Positions 40,800 through 52,173 of a stretch of 64,000 bases of DNA are shown here, one piece after another. The stretch spans positions 73,277,188 to 73,341,187 of the forward strand of contig CM035808.1 of NCBI GenBank assembly GCA_020466095.1. The letters are read 5' to 3'. Position 1 is the first letter of the stretch. Every line of letters begins with the position of its first letter. The notes below the pieces were generated by a model that was not told the DNA's origin, did not search any database, and saw only the letters and a list, made by a program, of their open reading frames with translations. A program made the position numbers and the translations under genes. Source of the DNA: Chlorops oryzae. Lineage: Eukaryota > Arthropoda > Insecta > Diptera > Chloropidae.

Positions 40800-41966
40800 T
40801 TCGCACAGTTGTGTTGACTGGTGCAATTGGATCGTTGAAGACTGGTAGCGAGACAATTGAAGCAACGCTTTGGTTCTGTGATGATTTCAAAACGTTCCGC
40901 GTCTGGCATCTTCAAAAATTGAGAGCATTGGCGTAGAGGGTGATTTCCATTGCACAAGGAAGACGATCCTGGTATTTGCTCTTGTGTGTGGAACGCGTAG
41001 GTCGATGAAGTTGGGTGGTTTGCTGATAGAACCGGCGCTTTTACTTATGTGAAGCTCGAAAGGCGTTCGACGACTTCATAACGATTGCTGAGAAACTCGT
41101 TCATCTGTTTCCAAGTCGGCAGCTCTCGATGCGATGAAAGCGACTGCTCCCAATGTGCGATCGTAGAGGCTGGCAGGCGGCTAGAGCAAATATGGACGAG
41201 CATGGCATCAAAAAATTCGACAACTCCTTGACTTTTCATCAGGGTGATACAACCGTTGACCGTCGTTTGTATTTTCACAATTCCCTCGCTGGTTTCGTTT
41301 TCAATAGGCGGCAGATCGAACAAGGTTTTTAATTGATGATCGATTAAAATGCGCTTGTTCTCGCAGCGCGTCTTGAGAGCCTCCCAGGCATGGATAAAAT
41401 TCGAGCCGCACAATGGATATCCTTTAACAATCGCAGCTGCGGCGCCTGTCGTTTTGTAATGCAGATAGTAGAGCTTTTGTACGGGTGGCAACCTTGGATT
41501 GTTGATGTATAAGGCTGCGAACATATCACGAAACGCTGGCCACTCATTGTACCCTCCGAGAAAATTCGCGACGTCACAAGGGGGCACTCGAATAAAATTA
41601 TCTTCTGGCGGCATCTCAGCATATTGGAGGAGGCGCCCGTGAGCTGGATAATGGTTGATGTGCGTGGGAATGCATCCGTGACATATCCTTCAGCTGCGCT
41701 CGAGCAGTAACATGGAGATCGCGACATTCATTATAAGTAACTAGAGCACTGGCGGCAACCTCAGCAGTCCATTCGTCATGTGCGAGAGCGCGGCTGTAAG
41801 TCTCTTGAACACGTTGCCAACAAAATTCGGTTTCCTCAATTTTAACTTCGATGAGCGACTCGGTTTGATTCAAGGGATTGGAGCGTATAATCACATCACA
41901 GTAGCTCTTAAGCTGCTCCACCGCATCATTGAATTGTAAATTGAAAGCCATTTTGGAAGTGAACAT
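40800..41966 (-). pseudogene. gag: BEL/Pao gag, internal copy 1
   Basis: Gag starts 'MFTSKMAFNLQFNDAVEQLK' at 41966. The DUF1759-like capsid region (41614-41045) includes 'FRDMFAALYINNPRLPPVQK', 'YYLHYKTTGAAAAI' and 'AWEALKTRCENKR'. A frame change near 41620-41630 (extra base relative to copy 2) separates the two parts, and a stop ends the second at 41045 ('LSSFT'; copy 2 reads on). Zinc-finger sequence ('CFNCLATSLQRSNC') lies at about 40880-40830 in a continuing frame. Confidence 0.8.
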
Positions 41967-43048
41967 GAAACGTTAACACAGAGCTCAAGCAACGCGATTC
42001 CGGAGTGTAAAAACGAAAAAATATTTAATAATATTTCAGAAAAATTAACGAATATACTCGCCCACGCTTGAATTTAATTTTACCAAACGCAAAATTATCG
42101 ATGGCAATATGGATCTACTGGGCTTTTTCGGGTGCGGAAGAGACCGGTCGTAGGGCACGGTGATGATCGATGTCGTCTGAGCATCTTCAAGTCAGCCGTG
42201 ATAAAGAAATAAACAAACTGGAGAAAATATATGCAACCGTGGCAGCGAATCCTCAATGATTCCTGCGCTTCGCAACACCTCCACAAGACTCCTGGTACTC
42301 CGAATCCAATGTTAAAAAATTCCAAATTTATAAAGAAATTCCAGTAAGGAAATATAGGTCAAATTCAATTGATTTGTTAGAAATTCAAGTTTTTTAACCA
42401 ATTGGCAAAGTCGATGTGATGCACGTAAGTCAAAAACAGCGTGCAGGCAGAGCGCAGGCAAAGCGACGGATTGTATGTATGAGGCCCACGTTCGCTCGAA
42501 GAGGCAATACGCGATCAACTTCTATGCTCGAAGTTCGATGCAACGCACAGCGTTAGAACTGACCTACGCCACACAATGCACGTATGCCCTATGCGTTTAT
42601 GCAGATGGCCTGGCTCGCTGTCTGCTGGCCTTGAATTCGTATGAAATTTCGATGAAAAAACCAAAGTCGAGACACGGTTTCGCTGCGTGTCCAGAAACCA
42701 AAAGCAACAAAAGAAAGGAGAAAAACCGCAACTCGTCCTCAAAGGCAAACGAGAAAACTAAATGCTGCTATGTGTTTGTTGTTTTGCACTATCGGCTGTG
42801 CACAAAACCCACCACCAAACGACACACGGGTGTGCGAATGAGACAGATGATTGATGTCGTGGAGGAAAGAGTTTGTCCCGCCGTTACGTTGTAATGCGTG
42901 CAACGCGCTTTGATTTTGTCGTGCCCTTGAGTTTGCACTAGTCCAAACAGAGGTCAAAGGCGACGTGCACGTGCCGGACTTTTTCGACCCTTTCTAACCA
43001 TTATGGTCCACCAGAACCTATTCCAGGCTCCTGGCAGAATCGCCAAAA
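41967..43048 (-). other. BEL/Pao 5' untranslated region and primer site, internal copy 1
   Basis: About 1.08 kb between LTR 2 and gag. Read on the minus strand, TGGCGATTCTGCCAGGAGCC begins at 43045, three bases from the LTR, in the primer-site position. The tRNA was not identified. A 139-codon plus-strand ORF here (42475-42894) opposes the element and is repeated in copy 2; I do not call it a gene. Confidence 0.6.
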
Positions 43049-43499
43049 TATCTGATTTCAGAATAAAGAGGACGTACCTGGTACTCCGCTGCTGACCTTG
43101 GGGGATACCGGGTACGTCGATTTATATGTCGGTTCGCGCGACGATAATTCGGGTTTAATTTTGATGTTTGAGAAAAAATTTAAGTTTTTTATTTCGTTTA
43201 TTAATTCAAATTATATTTTGGTTTTATTTTTGATTTTAACTCCAATAACTTCACCTTTTGAATTTTAATTACTTTTTAGGTTGGGATTTTTTTCTTTTAA
43301 TTTTAACGTTTTTTCCGACGCGTGAGCGAGTTGGTAGCGCGAAGAGACTCTTTCGGCAGTGAAGAGGGCAGCGCGCAGTGCTCCCAGGCAGCGCTGCCAG
43401 TTAGCGCAGTCGAACGCGAAAAAGGTACTCAAAAAGATTGGTTATTCTGCCGTTCTTTAAAGCCCCGGCTTCAAAGTGGCTACGGCGAAAAACCAACAT
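43049..43499 (-). repeat. BEL/Pao LTR 2 (shared central LTR)
   Basis: 451 bp, plus-strand TATCTGATTTC...ACCAACA. It serves as the 5' LTR of internal copy 1 (primer site on its left) and the 3' LTR of internal copy 2 (polypurine-type junction on its right). Confidence 0.85.
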
Positions 43500-44217
43500 A
43501 CTGCCCGCCCTGCGCTACGCAACCGATGACTCAAATGGGGCACGGCTGCCTCAAACAGAGGCAAGGGGGCATCCCGAGACGGAGCGGCGGTATGAGGTGG
43601 ACAACTCGTGTCGACACCTCGATAGCGAAAATCCAGGAGGAAAATCCTCCTGGATCGAACTGCTGGATGACGAATGCACAGCTTATCATACGAAAGACCA
43701 GATACGCTTGCAGCACCGCTCCAACATAAACCACATCGTTCAGCGATAAGGAGGAAGAGGTCTTTTGGAAAGCGTTGAAAACGTTTCGTATTTTCGTGGA
43801 TGTACTCTCGGGCTTAATCACTGAATTAAAGGTGTCGCGCATAAGTGGCTGCCGTGCGAGCCTGTTCTTCAAGCTCCTGCATTGCGTCAGCGCTCCAAAT
43901 CGCGACGAGTCCAAGCAAGGGGCGGCTTTAGAAAATTCGATCTTAAACGGTGGACGCACAACGGGCCTACCATCCGAATTTCTAGATGTGATTTGCGAAT
44001 ATATTTTTTCGCAATAGATGTCCTCTGGAAAAGGCAGAGGCGAGGCTGAAACTTCCTCTTGTTCTGGAAATGATTTGAGTGACTCGTGAAGTGACTCCTG
44101 GTGGTCTCCGGAGGAGACTTGCGTCGTAAACGCTTCGATGGATTCGCTGGCGATTGACCCACTCAAATACCATCCGAATACTGATTTTTGGGCAATTAGG
44201 CCCCCACCGATGTTCAT
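43500..44217 (-). pseudogene. pol: BEL/Pao Pol N-terminal fragment and 3' junction, internal copy 2
   Basis: Same segments as in copy 1 ('GGGLIAQKSVFGWYLSG', 'KTSSSLSLNDV'), running after the deletion into 'AYLVFRM' and the 3' end of the element. It keeps the ~155-bp stretch (43505-43660) lost in copy 1, ending in the GCGCAGGGCGGGCAGTA polypurine-type junction next to LTR 2. Confidence 0.8.
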
Positions 44218-44232
44218 CTTGATGCCCGACCG

Positions 44233-44793
44233 CTACAACTTCGGCATGATATCCGACCCAATGACCATATCGATGCGGGGTGGATTCATAAAACAGGGAT
44301 CGGCGAGCTCCAACGATGAGATTTCGTGGGGATCCGAATTGGAGAACCATTTGGCCGGAAGCCAATTGGTCAATTTTGGCAACATCGCGGCGTCGATTTC
44401 ATCCTCGAACATAGAACGAGGCGATGCGAGCGTGATGGTGCACTTCTTTTTAGCAATTTGGGTGCATTGTCCACCCATGACAGATAAGTTGCATACTTTA
44501 GGGGTCGTTGGCAAATTCAAATGCAGCTGCAGTCGATCAGTAAGAAATTTCCTCTGCGAACCTTGATCCAAAAGCGCCCGAACCGTTGGCAAAATAGCCT
44601 GAGTCTGGCTGATGGAGACGTGTGCGTGTGCCTGTGACGGGGAGGGGATGCTCACGGAGCTCGAAGCCTTTGGTTGCGCACGAAAATGCGGCGGTTGGCT
44701 CGTCGGAAACGGGCACATCTCCGGGGGAGATGTCAATGGGGGGGTAGAGACTTTGTTGTCCGGTGTTGCAGCCGCGCTCGAAACATGCAACAA
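44233..44793 (-). pseudogene. pol: BEL/Pao protease, internal copy 2
   Basis: Near-identical to 40217-40777, with the catalytic 'LLDQGSQ'. It is in one frame with gag (45699-44809) and with the downstream Pol part (44217-43531), separated only by TAA (44809-44811) and TAG (44233-44235). The original was therefore one Gag-Pol polyprotein frame, as is usual for BEL/Pao. Confidence 0.82.
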
Positions 44794-44808
44794 AGTGTGA
44801 TGTCGTTG

Positions 44809-45981
44809 TTAGCACTTCGCACAGTTGTGTTGACTGGTGCAATTGGATCGTTGAAGACTGGTAGCGAGACAATTGAAGCAACGCTTTGGTTCTGTGATGA
44901 TTTCAAAACGTTCCGCGACTGGCATCTTCAAAAATTGAGAGCATTGGCGTAGAGGGTGATTTCCATTGCACAAGGAAGACGATCCTGGTATTTGCTCTTG
45001 TGTGTGGAACGCGTAGGTCGATGAAGTTGGGTGGTTTGCTGATAGAACCGGCGCTTTTACTTCCGTGAAGCTCGAAAGGCGTTCGACGACTTCATAACGA
45101 TTGCTGAGAAACTCGTTCATCTGTTTCCAAGTCGGCAGCTCTCGATGCGATGAAAGCGACTGCTCCCAATGTGCGATCGTAGAGGCTGGCAGGCGGCTAG
45201 AGCAAATATGGACGAGCATGGCATCAAAAAATTCGACAACTCCTTGACTTTTCATCAGGGTGATACAACCGTTGACCGTCGTTTGTATTTTCACAATTCC
45301 CTCGCTGGTTTCGTTTTCAATAGGCGGCAGATCAAACAAGGTTTTTAATTGATGATCGATTAAAATGCGCTTGTTCTCGCAGCGCGTCTTGAGAGCCTCC
45401 CAGGCATGGATAAAATTCGAGCCGCACAATGGATATCCTTTAACAATCGCAGCTGCGGCGCCTGTCGTTTTGTAATGCAGATAGTAGAGCTTTTGTACGG
45501 GTGGCAACCTTGGATTGTTGATGTATAAGGCTGCGAACATATCACGAAACGCTGGCCACTCATTGTTTCCTCCGGAAAAATTCGCGACGTCACAAGGGGG
45601 CACTCGAATAAAATTATCTTCTGGCGGCATCTCGGCATATTGGGGAGCCGCCCGTGAGCTGGATAATGGTTGATGTGCGTGGGAATGCATCCGTAACATA
45701 TCCTTCAGCTGCGCTCGAGCAGTAACATGGAGATCGCGACATTCATTATAAGTAACTAGAGCACTGGCGGCAACCTAAGCAGTCCATTCGTCATGTGCGA
45801 GAGCGCGGCTGTAAGTCTCTTGAACACGTTGCCAACAAAATTCGGTTTCCTCAATTTTAACTTCGATGAGCGACTCGGTTTGATTCAAGGGATTGGAGCG
45901 CATAATCACATCACAGTAGCTCTTAAGCTGCTCCACCGCATCATTGAATTGTAAATTGAAAGCCATTTTGGAAGTGAACAT
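44809..45981 (-). pseudogene. gag: BEL/Pao gag, internal copy 2
   Basis: Open from 45699 to 44809 (296 codons) through the capsid region and zinc fingers: 'CNGNHPLRQCSQF', 'CFNCLATSLQRSNC' and 'CAKC', whose partner 'HHTLLH' lies past a TAA. The N-terminal part (45981-45775) is in the same frame but cut by a TAG at 45775-45777, where copy 1 has Glu. So the two copies carry different private lesions plus shared ones. Confidence 0.82.
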
Positions 45982-47063
45982 GAAACGTTAACACAGAGCT
46001 CAAGCAACGCGATTCCGGAGTGTAAAAACGAAAAAATATTTAATAATATTTCAGCAAAATTAACGAATATACTCGCCCACGCTTGAATTTAATTTTACCA
46101 AACGCAAAATTATCGATGGCAATATGGATCTACTGGGCTTTGTCGGGTGCGGAAGAGACCGGTCGTAGGGCACGGTGATGATCGATGTCGTCTGAGCATC
46201 TTCAAGTCAGCCGTGATAAAGAAATAAACAAACTGGAGAAAATATATGCAACCGTGGCAGCGAATCCTCAATGATTCCTGCGCTTCGCAACACCTCCACA
46301 AGACTCCTGGTACTCCGAATCCAATGTTAAAAAATTCCAAATTTATAAAGAAATTCCAGTAAGGAAATATAGGTCAAATTCAATTGATTTGTTAGAAATT
46401 CAAGTTTTTTAACCAATTGGCAAAGTCGATGTGATGCACGTAAGTCAAAAACAGCGTGCAGGCAGAGCGCAGGCAAAGCGACGGATTGTATGTATGAGGC
46501 CCACGTTCGCTCGAAGAGGCAATACGCGATCAACTTCTATGCTCGAAGTTCGATGCAACGCACAGCGTTAGAACTGACCTACGCCACACAATGCACGTAT
46601 GCCCTATGCGTTTATGCAGATGGCCTGGCTCGCTGTCTGCTGGCCTTGAATTCGTATGAAATTTCGATGAAAAAACCAAAGTCGAGACACGGTTTCGCTG
46701 CGTGTCCAGAAACCAAAAGCAACAAAAGAAAGGAGAAAAACCGCAACTCGTCCTCAAAGGCAAACGAGAAAACTAAATGCTGCTATGTGTTTGTTGTTTT
46801 GCACTATCGGCTGTGCACAAAACCCACCACCAAACGACACACGGGTGTGCGAATGAGACAGATGATTGATGTCGTGGAGGAAAGAGTTTGTCCCGCCGTT
46901 ACGTTGTAATGCGTGCAACGCGCTTTGATTTTGTCGTGCCCTTGAGTTTGCAATAGTCCAAACAGAGGTCAAAGGCGACGTGCACGTGCCGGACTTTTTC
47001 GACCCTTTCTAACCATTATGGTCCACCAGAACCTATTCCAGGCTCCTGGCAGGATCGCCAAAA
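45982..47063 (-). other. BEL/Pao 5' untranslated region and primer site, internal copy 2
   Basis: Counterpart of 41967-43048. The primer-site position on the minus strand reads TGGCGATCCTGCCAGGAGCC from 47060, three bases from LTR 3. No gene. Confidence 0.6.
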
Positions 47064-47512
47064 TATCTGATTTCAGACTAAAGAGGACGTACCTGGTACT
47101 CCGCTGCTGACCTTGGGGGATACCGGGTACGTCGATTTATATGTCGGTTCGCGCGACGATAATTCGGGTTTAGTTTTGATGTTTGAGAAAAAATTTAAGT
47201 TTTTTATTTCGTTTATTAATTCAAATTATATTTTGGTTTTATTTTTGATTTTAACTCCAATCACTTCACCTTTTGATTTTAATTTTTTTTTAAGTTGGGA
47301 TTTTTTTCTTTTAATTTTAACGTTTTTTCCGACGCGTGAGCGAGTTGTTAACGCGAAGAGACTTTTTCGACAGTGAAGAGGGCAGCGCGCAGTGCTCCCA
47401 GGCAGCGCTGCCAGTTAGCAGAGTCGAACGCGAAAAAGGTACTCAAAAAGATTAGTTATTCTGCCGTTCTTTAAAGCCCCGGCTTTAAAGTGGCTACGGC
47501 GAAAAACCAACA
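47064..47512 (-). repeat. BEL/Pao LTR 3 (5' LTR of the array)
   Basis: 449 bp, plus-strand TATCTGATTTCAG...ACCAACA, followed by GGAGG (47513-47517), the probable target duplication. It is slightly more diverged from LTR 1 than LTR 2 is (for example GAGCGAGTTGTTAACG versus GAGCGAGTTGGTAGC). Confidence 0.85.
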
Positions 47513-47517
47513 GGAGG

Positions 47518-48600
47518 TATGATATTATCATTTCGTGAAAATTTTGATGGAGAAGCGACTTTATTTTAGCAATAAAACCCCCATGCCACACTTTATCAAA
47601 AGCTTGAGCGACATATTGCAGAACAATATTCTTTTTTATTCGATGGCGTTACGAATTTCAAGAGTGGTTCGATTTACCTGTTCAATAGTTCCATGTTTTT
47701 TCCTAAAGCCAAATTGATGAGCAGTGATTAAGTTATTCTCGAGAATTTATGGCGTTATTTTTATAAGAAGAGCTTTTTGATAGAGCTTAGGTAAGCAGGG
47801 GAGAAGGCTTATTGGGCGATATGAGCTGGCTGTCGTCGTGTCTTTCCCAGGCTTCAGTATGATCTTGATGACCGATTCTTTCCATATCACAGTTAAGTGG
47901 GAGAAGCTCACATTAGCATTAAAAAGGCGTGCTGCATACGTAGGAGCAATGTATGGCAATTCCTTGATCATTTTTTTCACTGGCATTTAAAATGTTATAG
48001 GGGTAATTTGGTTGTTCATCTTGTTGAGGGAAAATATAAGGCCGATTACGGGTGGTTTTGGTAAAAACACTGACCACAAGTGTTGAGCAAAGACGGATGC
48101 TTTTTCCTTATCACTTCTTGCCCAATTTCCTCTTGAATCCCTTAAGGGAGATTCATGTTCAATGATTGATTTTTTATTTTTAAAGCTCGCCATAATGACT
48201 CTGTCGAAGTGCTATAAGGTGCAAGATTTGAAATTAAATTATAATTTTTCCTGTCTTGGTGTTTCTGAAGAGTGATTTTATGTTGCTTTGAAGCTGTATT
48301 GAGTCTAGCTTTACTGTCATGGGACCTATGTTGTTGCCATTCTCTTCGCAATCTAAGTTTTTCTCGCAATAATCTTTCAATATGACTATTTGTATGATGA
48401 AAATTTCTAACGGAAGGCTCAAAGGTTTTTGGGGCAGAATGCTCCGCCGCTGAAGTTAATGTTAAGTTAATGTTGAATTCAGGGTTACTGCCGCTTCATC
48501 GGTTTGACTTTCATTACATATTGCTTATTCAGAGTGTATGTGTGTTGCAACGTTCTTTTTACAATTAACCCAATTCGTTTTTGAAGTGGTCAGTCTAAAA
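47518..48600 (-). pseudogene. Jockey-type LINE ORF2: RT N-terminal half
   Basis: Minus-strand fragments 'WKESVIKIILKPGKDTTT' and 'SYRPISLLPCLPK' (47986-47747), then 'FGFRKKHGTIEQVNR' and, in another frame, 'VWHGG' (47740-47600), are RT motifs of the Jockey clade. The linker between endonuclease and RT lies at 48369-47987. Several stops and frame changes. The RT is interrupted at 47517 by the BEL/Pao array and resumes at 39168. Confidence 0.7.
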
Positions 48601-48619
48601 GGGGGCGTGTGGTTCTTAA

Positions 48620-49160
48620 GTTTTCTGAAATTTAGATTAGTAGAGAACAATGATCTGAAGACATTTCGTAGCAAATCGACGTTAAAATACGCGAATTATC
48701 AAAGCCTCTGCTAATGGCAAAGTCTATGATTTCTGGTATTTTATTTCGATCTGTTGGCCAATACGTGGGATGTCCGGGCGAAATAAATCCTAGAGTACTG
48801 GAGCTATTCATGAGTGCGTTGTTTATATTTCTACCCCTTAGAGAGATCAGACGGGAGCCCCAATGGGTGTGTTTTGCATTATAATCGCCTGCTGCTAAAA
48901 ATTTATTTCCAAGGCTTTTGAAAAATTCATAAAAGTGACTTTCGCTGACTGAGAATCGTGGAGGGCAATAAATGACTGACAAAATGAAATTTTCACCACA
49001 ACTTTCAATAGAAACTGAAGTCGCTTGTAAGAAATTTTTTGCGAAAGGTGCGACAGGAAAATGTTTAATTCTATATGTGAATATGTGCGATAATTCCAGC
49101 TTACGCTGGCTTATACCATTTGCATTCCATGAGGATATAATAAGTCACCTCATTTTTGTG
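48620..49160 (-). pseudogene. Jockey-type LINE ORF2: endonuclease domain
   Basis: 'SWNANG' near 49135, 'SVIYCPPRF', 'LAAGDYNAKHTHWGS' and 'EMSSDHCSLLI' are the apurinic-type endonuclease motifs of Jockey-clade LINEs (Asp/Asn of GDYNAKH and the catalytic SDH). Part of the middle is deleted and a stop interrupts the start. It follows ORF1, whose TGA overlaps an ATG near 49165 (AAAATGAGGTGA). Confidence 0.75.
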
Positions 49161-50140
49161 CAGTTAAAATTTGGAGCAACTGGTTTTGTGCTTGCATGGA
49201 TTCCAAGCTACCGTTCTGTTGTTGAGGGGCAAAATGGGCACTTATGGCAGAACTAGCAATATTTGCATAGTACACTTTATTAGTTACCGGAACGCTACAT
49301 TTATTTGGTTCTGAGAAAATTGGGTTTTGGAATGCATTTTGATTCGACCTATTACGACTGGCTTGCTGACTTTCTGACATACGATTTTTGATTTCTTTAT
49401 ATACTGGACATCCCCTACAATTTGCTGTGTGATCTCCACCACAGTTGCTGCACTTTTTGTCAGTTTTATTTTTATTACAGTTTGCAGAGCTGTGAAATTA
49501 TCCGCAAACGATGCAGATCATGCGTAGGGTCAAGTTGGACTAAGTAAGGCCATATTCTTGGCAATTAATACATTGGACAGGGCCAGTACGCTTCTATTAC
49601 AACTCTACGGTGAAGAATATATTGTAATCTGTAGATTGAATGTGTCTAATTTTTTTAAAGTTTTTTGTTGTTCGGACTAAGTTCTACTTTGAACATCGGC
49701 TGTGGGGTCCTAGTCCTATTGAAAATGTTCATTACGTTCCTAATTTGAAAGCCTTTTTCCTCTAGAGATTGTTTAGCTCCCACAGGATCTACATCTGATT
49801 CAGTGCATTTAATAACTAGACTAAGGCCTTTGCTGCTTTTAGGCTTATACGTGTAGTAGCTTTATTTGTTGTCGTCAAGGAATTTAGTGACAATTATGTA
49901 ATTATTTACAGAATAGACCAAAATTTCGGTCTCATGAACATTTCCTCTAATAAGAGACATGATGTGGAAGGACTCCTTTCCAATTAACTGGGTCAGGCTC
50001 TTGAGCAAATTGTTGGAGTTACGCTCTCGAAGATGTACTGGAGGCGGTTTTGGTGATTTTTCTCCATCATTCTTTGATGTATCAGAGGTCTCAGTGGGCT
50101 CTGTGCTTAGAGCCGCAAATCTATTTTCACTTATTCAGCC
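49150..50140 (-). pseudogene. Jockey-type LINE ORF1 (gag-like) remnant
   Basis: The C-terminal part is readable: zinc knuckle 'CSNCGGDHTANCRGCPVY' (about 49455-49395), then 'MSESQQASRNRSNQNAFQNP' and 'LLQILTAQK' to the stop near 49150. Upstream, 49500-50140 is AT-rich and broken, with weak signs of further knuckles (about 49500-49560). Non-functional. Confidence 0.65.
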
Positions 50141-50647
50141 TTAAAAATTGTAATTAAATGCAGCTGGGTAAAATGTGGATAATTGTTTTGTTGTTACTCC
50201 CAAAACCCGCTGATGTCGCAGTTATAATTCGGCCTCGAAAATTGTAAATAAATGCAGCTGGGTAAAATTTGTTTTGTTGTTATTCCCAAAACGCGCTGAT
50301 GCCGCAATTATGATTCGACCTTGACAGTGGAAATTTGTATGCTCGTATATTGTAGTTATTCATAGACCAGTAGCTCGTGAGTCTATATTAAATGCCATTT
50401 TCCCCCTTTTAACGGAGTCGCGAGCATCTGTGACTGTAAATTGGTTCTGCCAAACCCTTTGCTGTTGTAATACGAGATATGGGACGGCTGCGTTTTATAT
50501 GATGTACTGATTTACATTGTTCTTTGGTGCCGGATGTTGTTGCTGGGCGATTGCGATGGTTGCCTTATGATGCTTCTTTGGTTGTTATGTTGATCAACCA
50601 TATTGATATTTACCAGAGCGGATGCCGAAGTTTACTTAAAAATATAA
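50134..50647 (-). other. LINE 5' region with a ~108-bp duplicated segment; no gene
   Basis: AAATGCAGCTGGGTAAAAT occurs at 50156 and again at about 50252, with matching flanks (CCCAAAAC..GCTGATG), so ~100 bp is repeated twice with divergence. It may be 5' UTR repeats of the LINE. From 50330 to 50647 I see nothing recognisable. Confidence 0.5.
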
Positions 50648-50723
50648 GTCATTCTCAGGGACCGTCACGGTTATAAGGTTTATAGATAAACGTCAATTAA
50701 TAACGGTTATTTTAAGACGAAAA

Positions 50724-50990
50724 TTTTTTCCAGCCTGAATAATAGTTATTCTGGACTTTTTATTTTTTCCAGCCTGAATAATCGTTATTCTGAGCTATTT
50801 ATTTTTTCCAGCCTGAATAATCGTAATTCTGAGCTATTTATTTTTTCCAGCCTGAATAATCGTTATTCTGGGCAATTTATTTTTTCCAGCCTGAATAATC
50901 GTCATTCTGGGCTACTTATTTTTTCCAGCCTGAATAATCGTTATTCTGGGCTATTTATTTTTTTCAGCCTGAATTAAAAACCTTTCCTGT
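50724..50990 (+). repeat. 39-bp tandem repeats, left arm (7 copies)
   Basis: CAGCCTGAATAATCGTTATT occurs every 39 bp, at 50731, 50770, 50809, 50848, 50887, 50926 and 50965, with few changes. The inverted right arm has three copies (58425-58520). Subterminal tandem repeats are typical of foldback elements. Confidence 0.9.
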
Positions 50991-51064
50991 TTTCGGCTAA
51001 GCAATACGCCATTTTGAAAAACTTTGGATGCAATTCTATACTTCATTACTTCCCCTTTTAGAAC

Positions 51065-51782
51065 TTATCAAAAATAGGCGTAGCCCGCCCATTTTACCTT
51101 AAAGGCATTTTTAAAATCTATTAAACGAAAAGGTCTATTCACTTTATACTTGGAATATAGGTATATGTTGTCCGAAGGTTGTCGAATTAACCAAAAATGG
51201 GCGTGTCCCGCCCAAACTTTAGGCACTTGGCTGAAAACACAGCAAAGCCAACAAAACGTTTTTATACCCGACACACTCTGTGTAGAGGGTATATTGCATT
51301 TGTGTGGTTGTGTGTAACACCCAGAACTCAAGGAGATAGACTATACAAAAATTATAAAGAAATTATCATTATCGCTAGGAGATTCGATTTAGCCATGTCC
51401 GTCTGTCTGTTTGTCCGTCTGTCCGTCTGTCTGTATACAGTAATCTTATCGAAGGAGTTGAGCTATCTCGAAAAAAACTTTGTATGCGTACTCACGGGAA
51501 CATGAGTAAAAATAAGTTCGAGAATGGACCCGATCGGACCATTTTTAGGGGTACCTCCAGTACTATGGTCTGTTACAAAAACAACAAAAACTGCTATAAA
51601 ATCGGAATGTTTCAAGATATTTTGATGAAAGTTGATATTTGAACATGTTTAAAGGCAATTACTATGAATTAATAAAATTGGAAAAATGGGCGTGGCAAAA
51701 GGGCGTTTTCTGAAAATTCTCTCCTACACCCAAAATTCAAATGGGACTTGAACGAAAGTTGGCACTTATGCCTCGTTTGTAC
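51065..51782 (+). repeat. Mini-me-like unit, left arm, first part
   Basis: Contains TTTATACCCGACACACTCTG and GTAGAGGGTATATTGCATTTG, then TTTAGCCATGTCCGTCTGTC with a short GTCY run (about 51400-51430). It continues after the CsRn1 insertion at 56568-56908, ending CCTTACTTGTTTTTA. The inverted counterpart is 57173-58300. Non-coding. Confidence 0.7.
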
Positions 51783-52155
51783 TGTAGTGCCCTACAAAGG
51801 AGAATTGTAATTTCACTCATTTAAGTCGTATTCAAGTTGCCCTGCAAAGTAGAATATTCCAATCAAGTATGCTGAGAAGTGAAGGAAATTAATTTACTTT
51901 TTATGAAAATTCATTTCTAAAAAGGAGTCTGATTCGAATAGTGATTCTGATTGTAATTCAGATTAAAACGCGAATTCAAGCGAACATTATATAATAAATA
52001 AAATTTAGTCCTGCTGACTAAACAAAAATATCCTAGTGTGTTTGCTTACTGTTAGTCATGTGTTAGAGATCTTTCCTAGGTCCTTCTACTCGCCATCGAT
52101 CCTCTCAAATCCTGATAGGTATCCTGTCAGTCGATAAAGTACTAAAGTACTAAAG
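51783..52155 (+). repeat. CsRn1-type 5' LTR
   Basis: Starts TGTAGTGCCC and ends ...GTACTAAAG. The end is set by the primer site that follows directly. AATAAATAAAATTTAG near 51993 is a candidate poly(A) signal. The absence of a terminal CA is unusual. Confidence 0.8.
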
Positions 52156-52173
52156 TGGTGACCCCGACGTGAT
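52156..52173 (+). promoter_or_regulatory. Primer binding site, tRNA-Trp
   Basis: TGGTGACCCCGACGTGAT directly follows the 5' LTR and is complementary to the 3' end of tryptophan tRNA (...ATCACGTCGGGGTCACCA, from memory). This is the usual primer of the CsRn1 clade. Confidence 0.85.

Larger units (their letters stand above)
39174..47512 (-). mobile_element. Tandem BEL/Pao array: LTR-internal-LTR-internal-LTR
   Basis: Three near-identical ~450-bp LTRs (39174-39623, 43049-43499, 47064-47512) alternate with two near-identical internal regions (39624-43048 and 43500-47063), all minus strand. The flanks GGCGG (39169-39173) and GGAGG (47513-47517) are a probable 5-bp target duplication with one change, which suggests one insertion whose central LTR is shared. 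Each internal region has gag, protease and the very start of RT, joined by a large deletion to the 3' polypurine region. So it is a non-autonomous derivative. Confidence 0.85.

Noticed and set aside
42475..42894. 139-codon plus-strand ORF, repeated at 46490-46909
   Set aside because: Lies opposite the BEL 5' untranslated region; conservation is explained by the recent tandem copies, and no domain is visible.
50724..50990. Regular 39-bp repeats considered as a CRISPR array
   Set aside because: Repeats are contiguous with no unique spacers, in a eukaryotic transposon arm.
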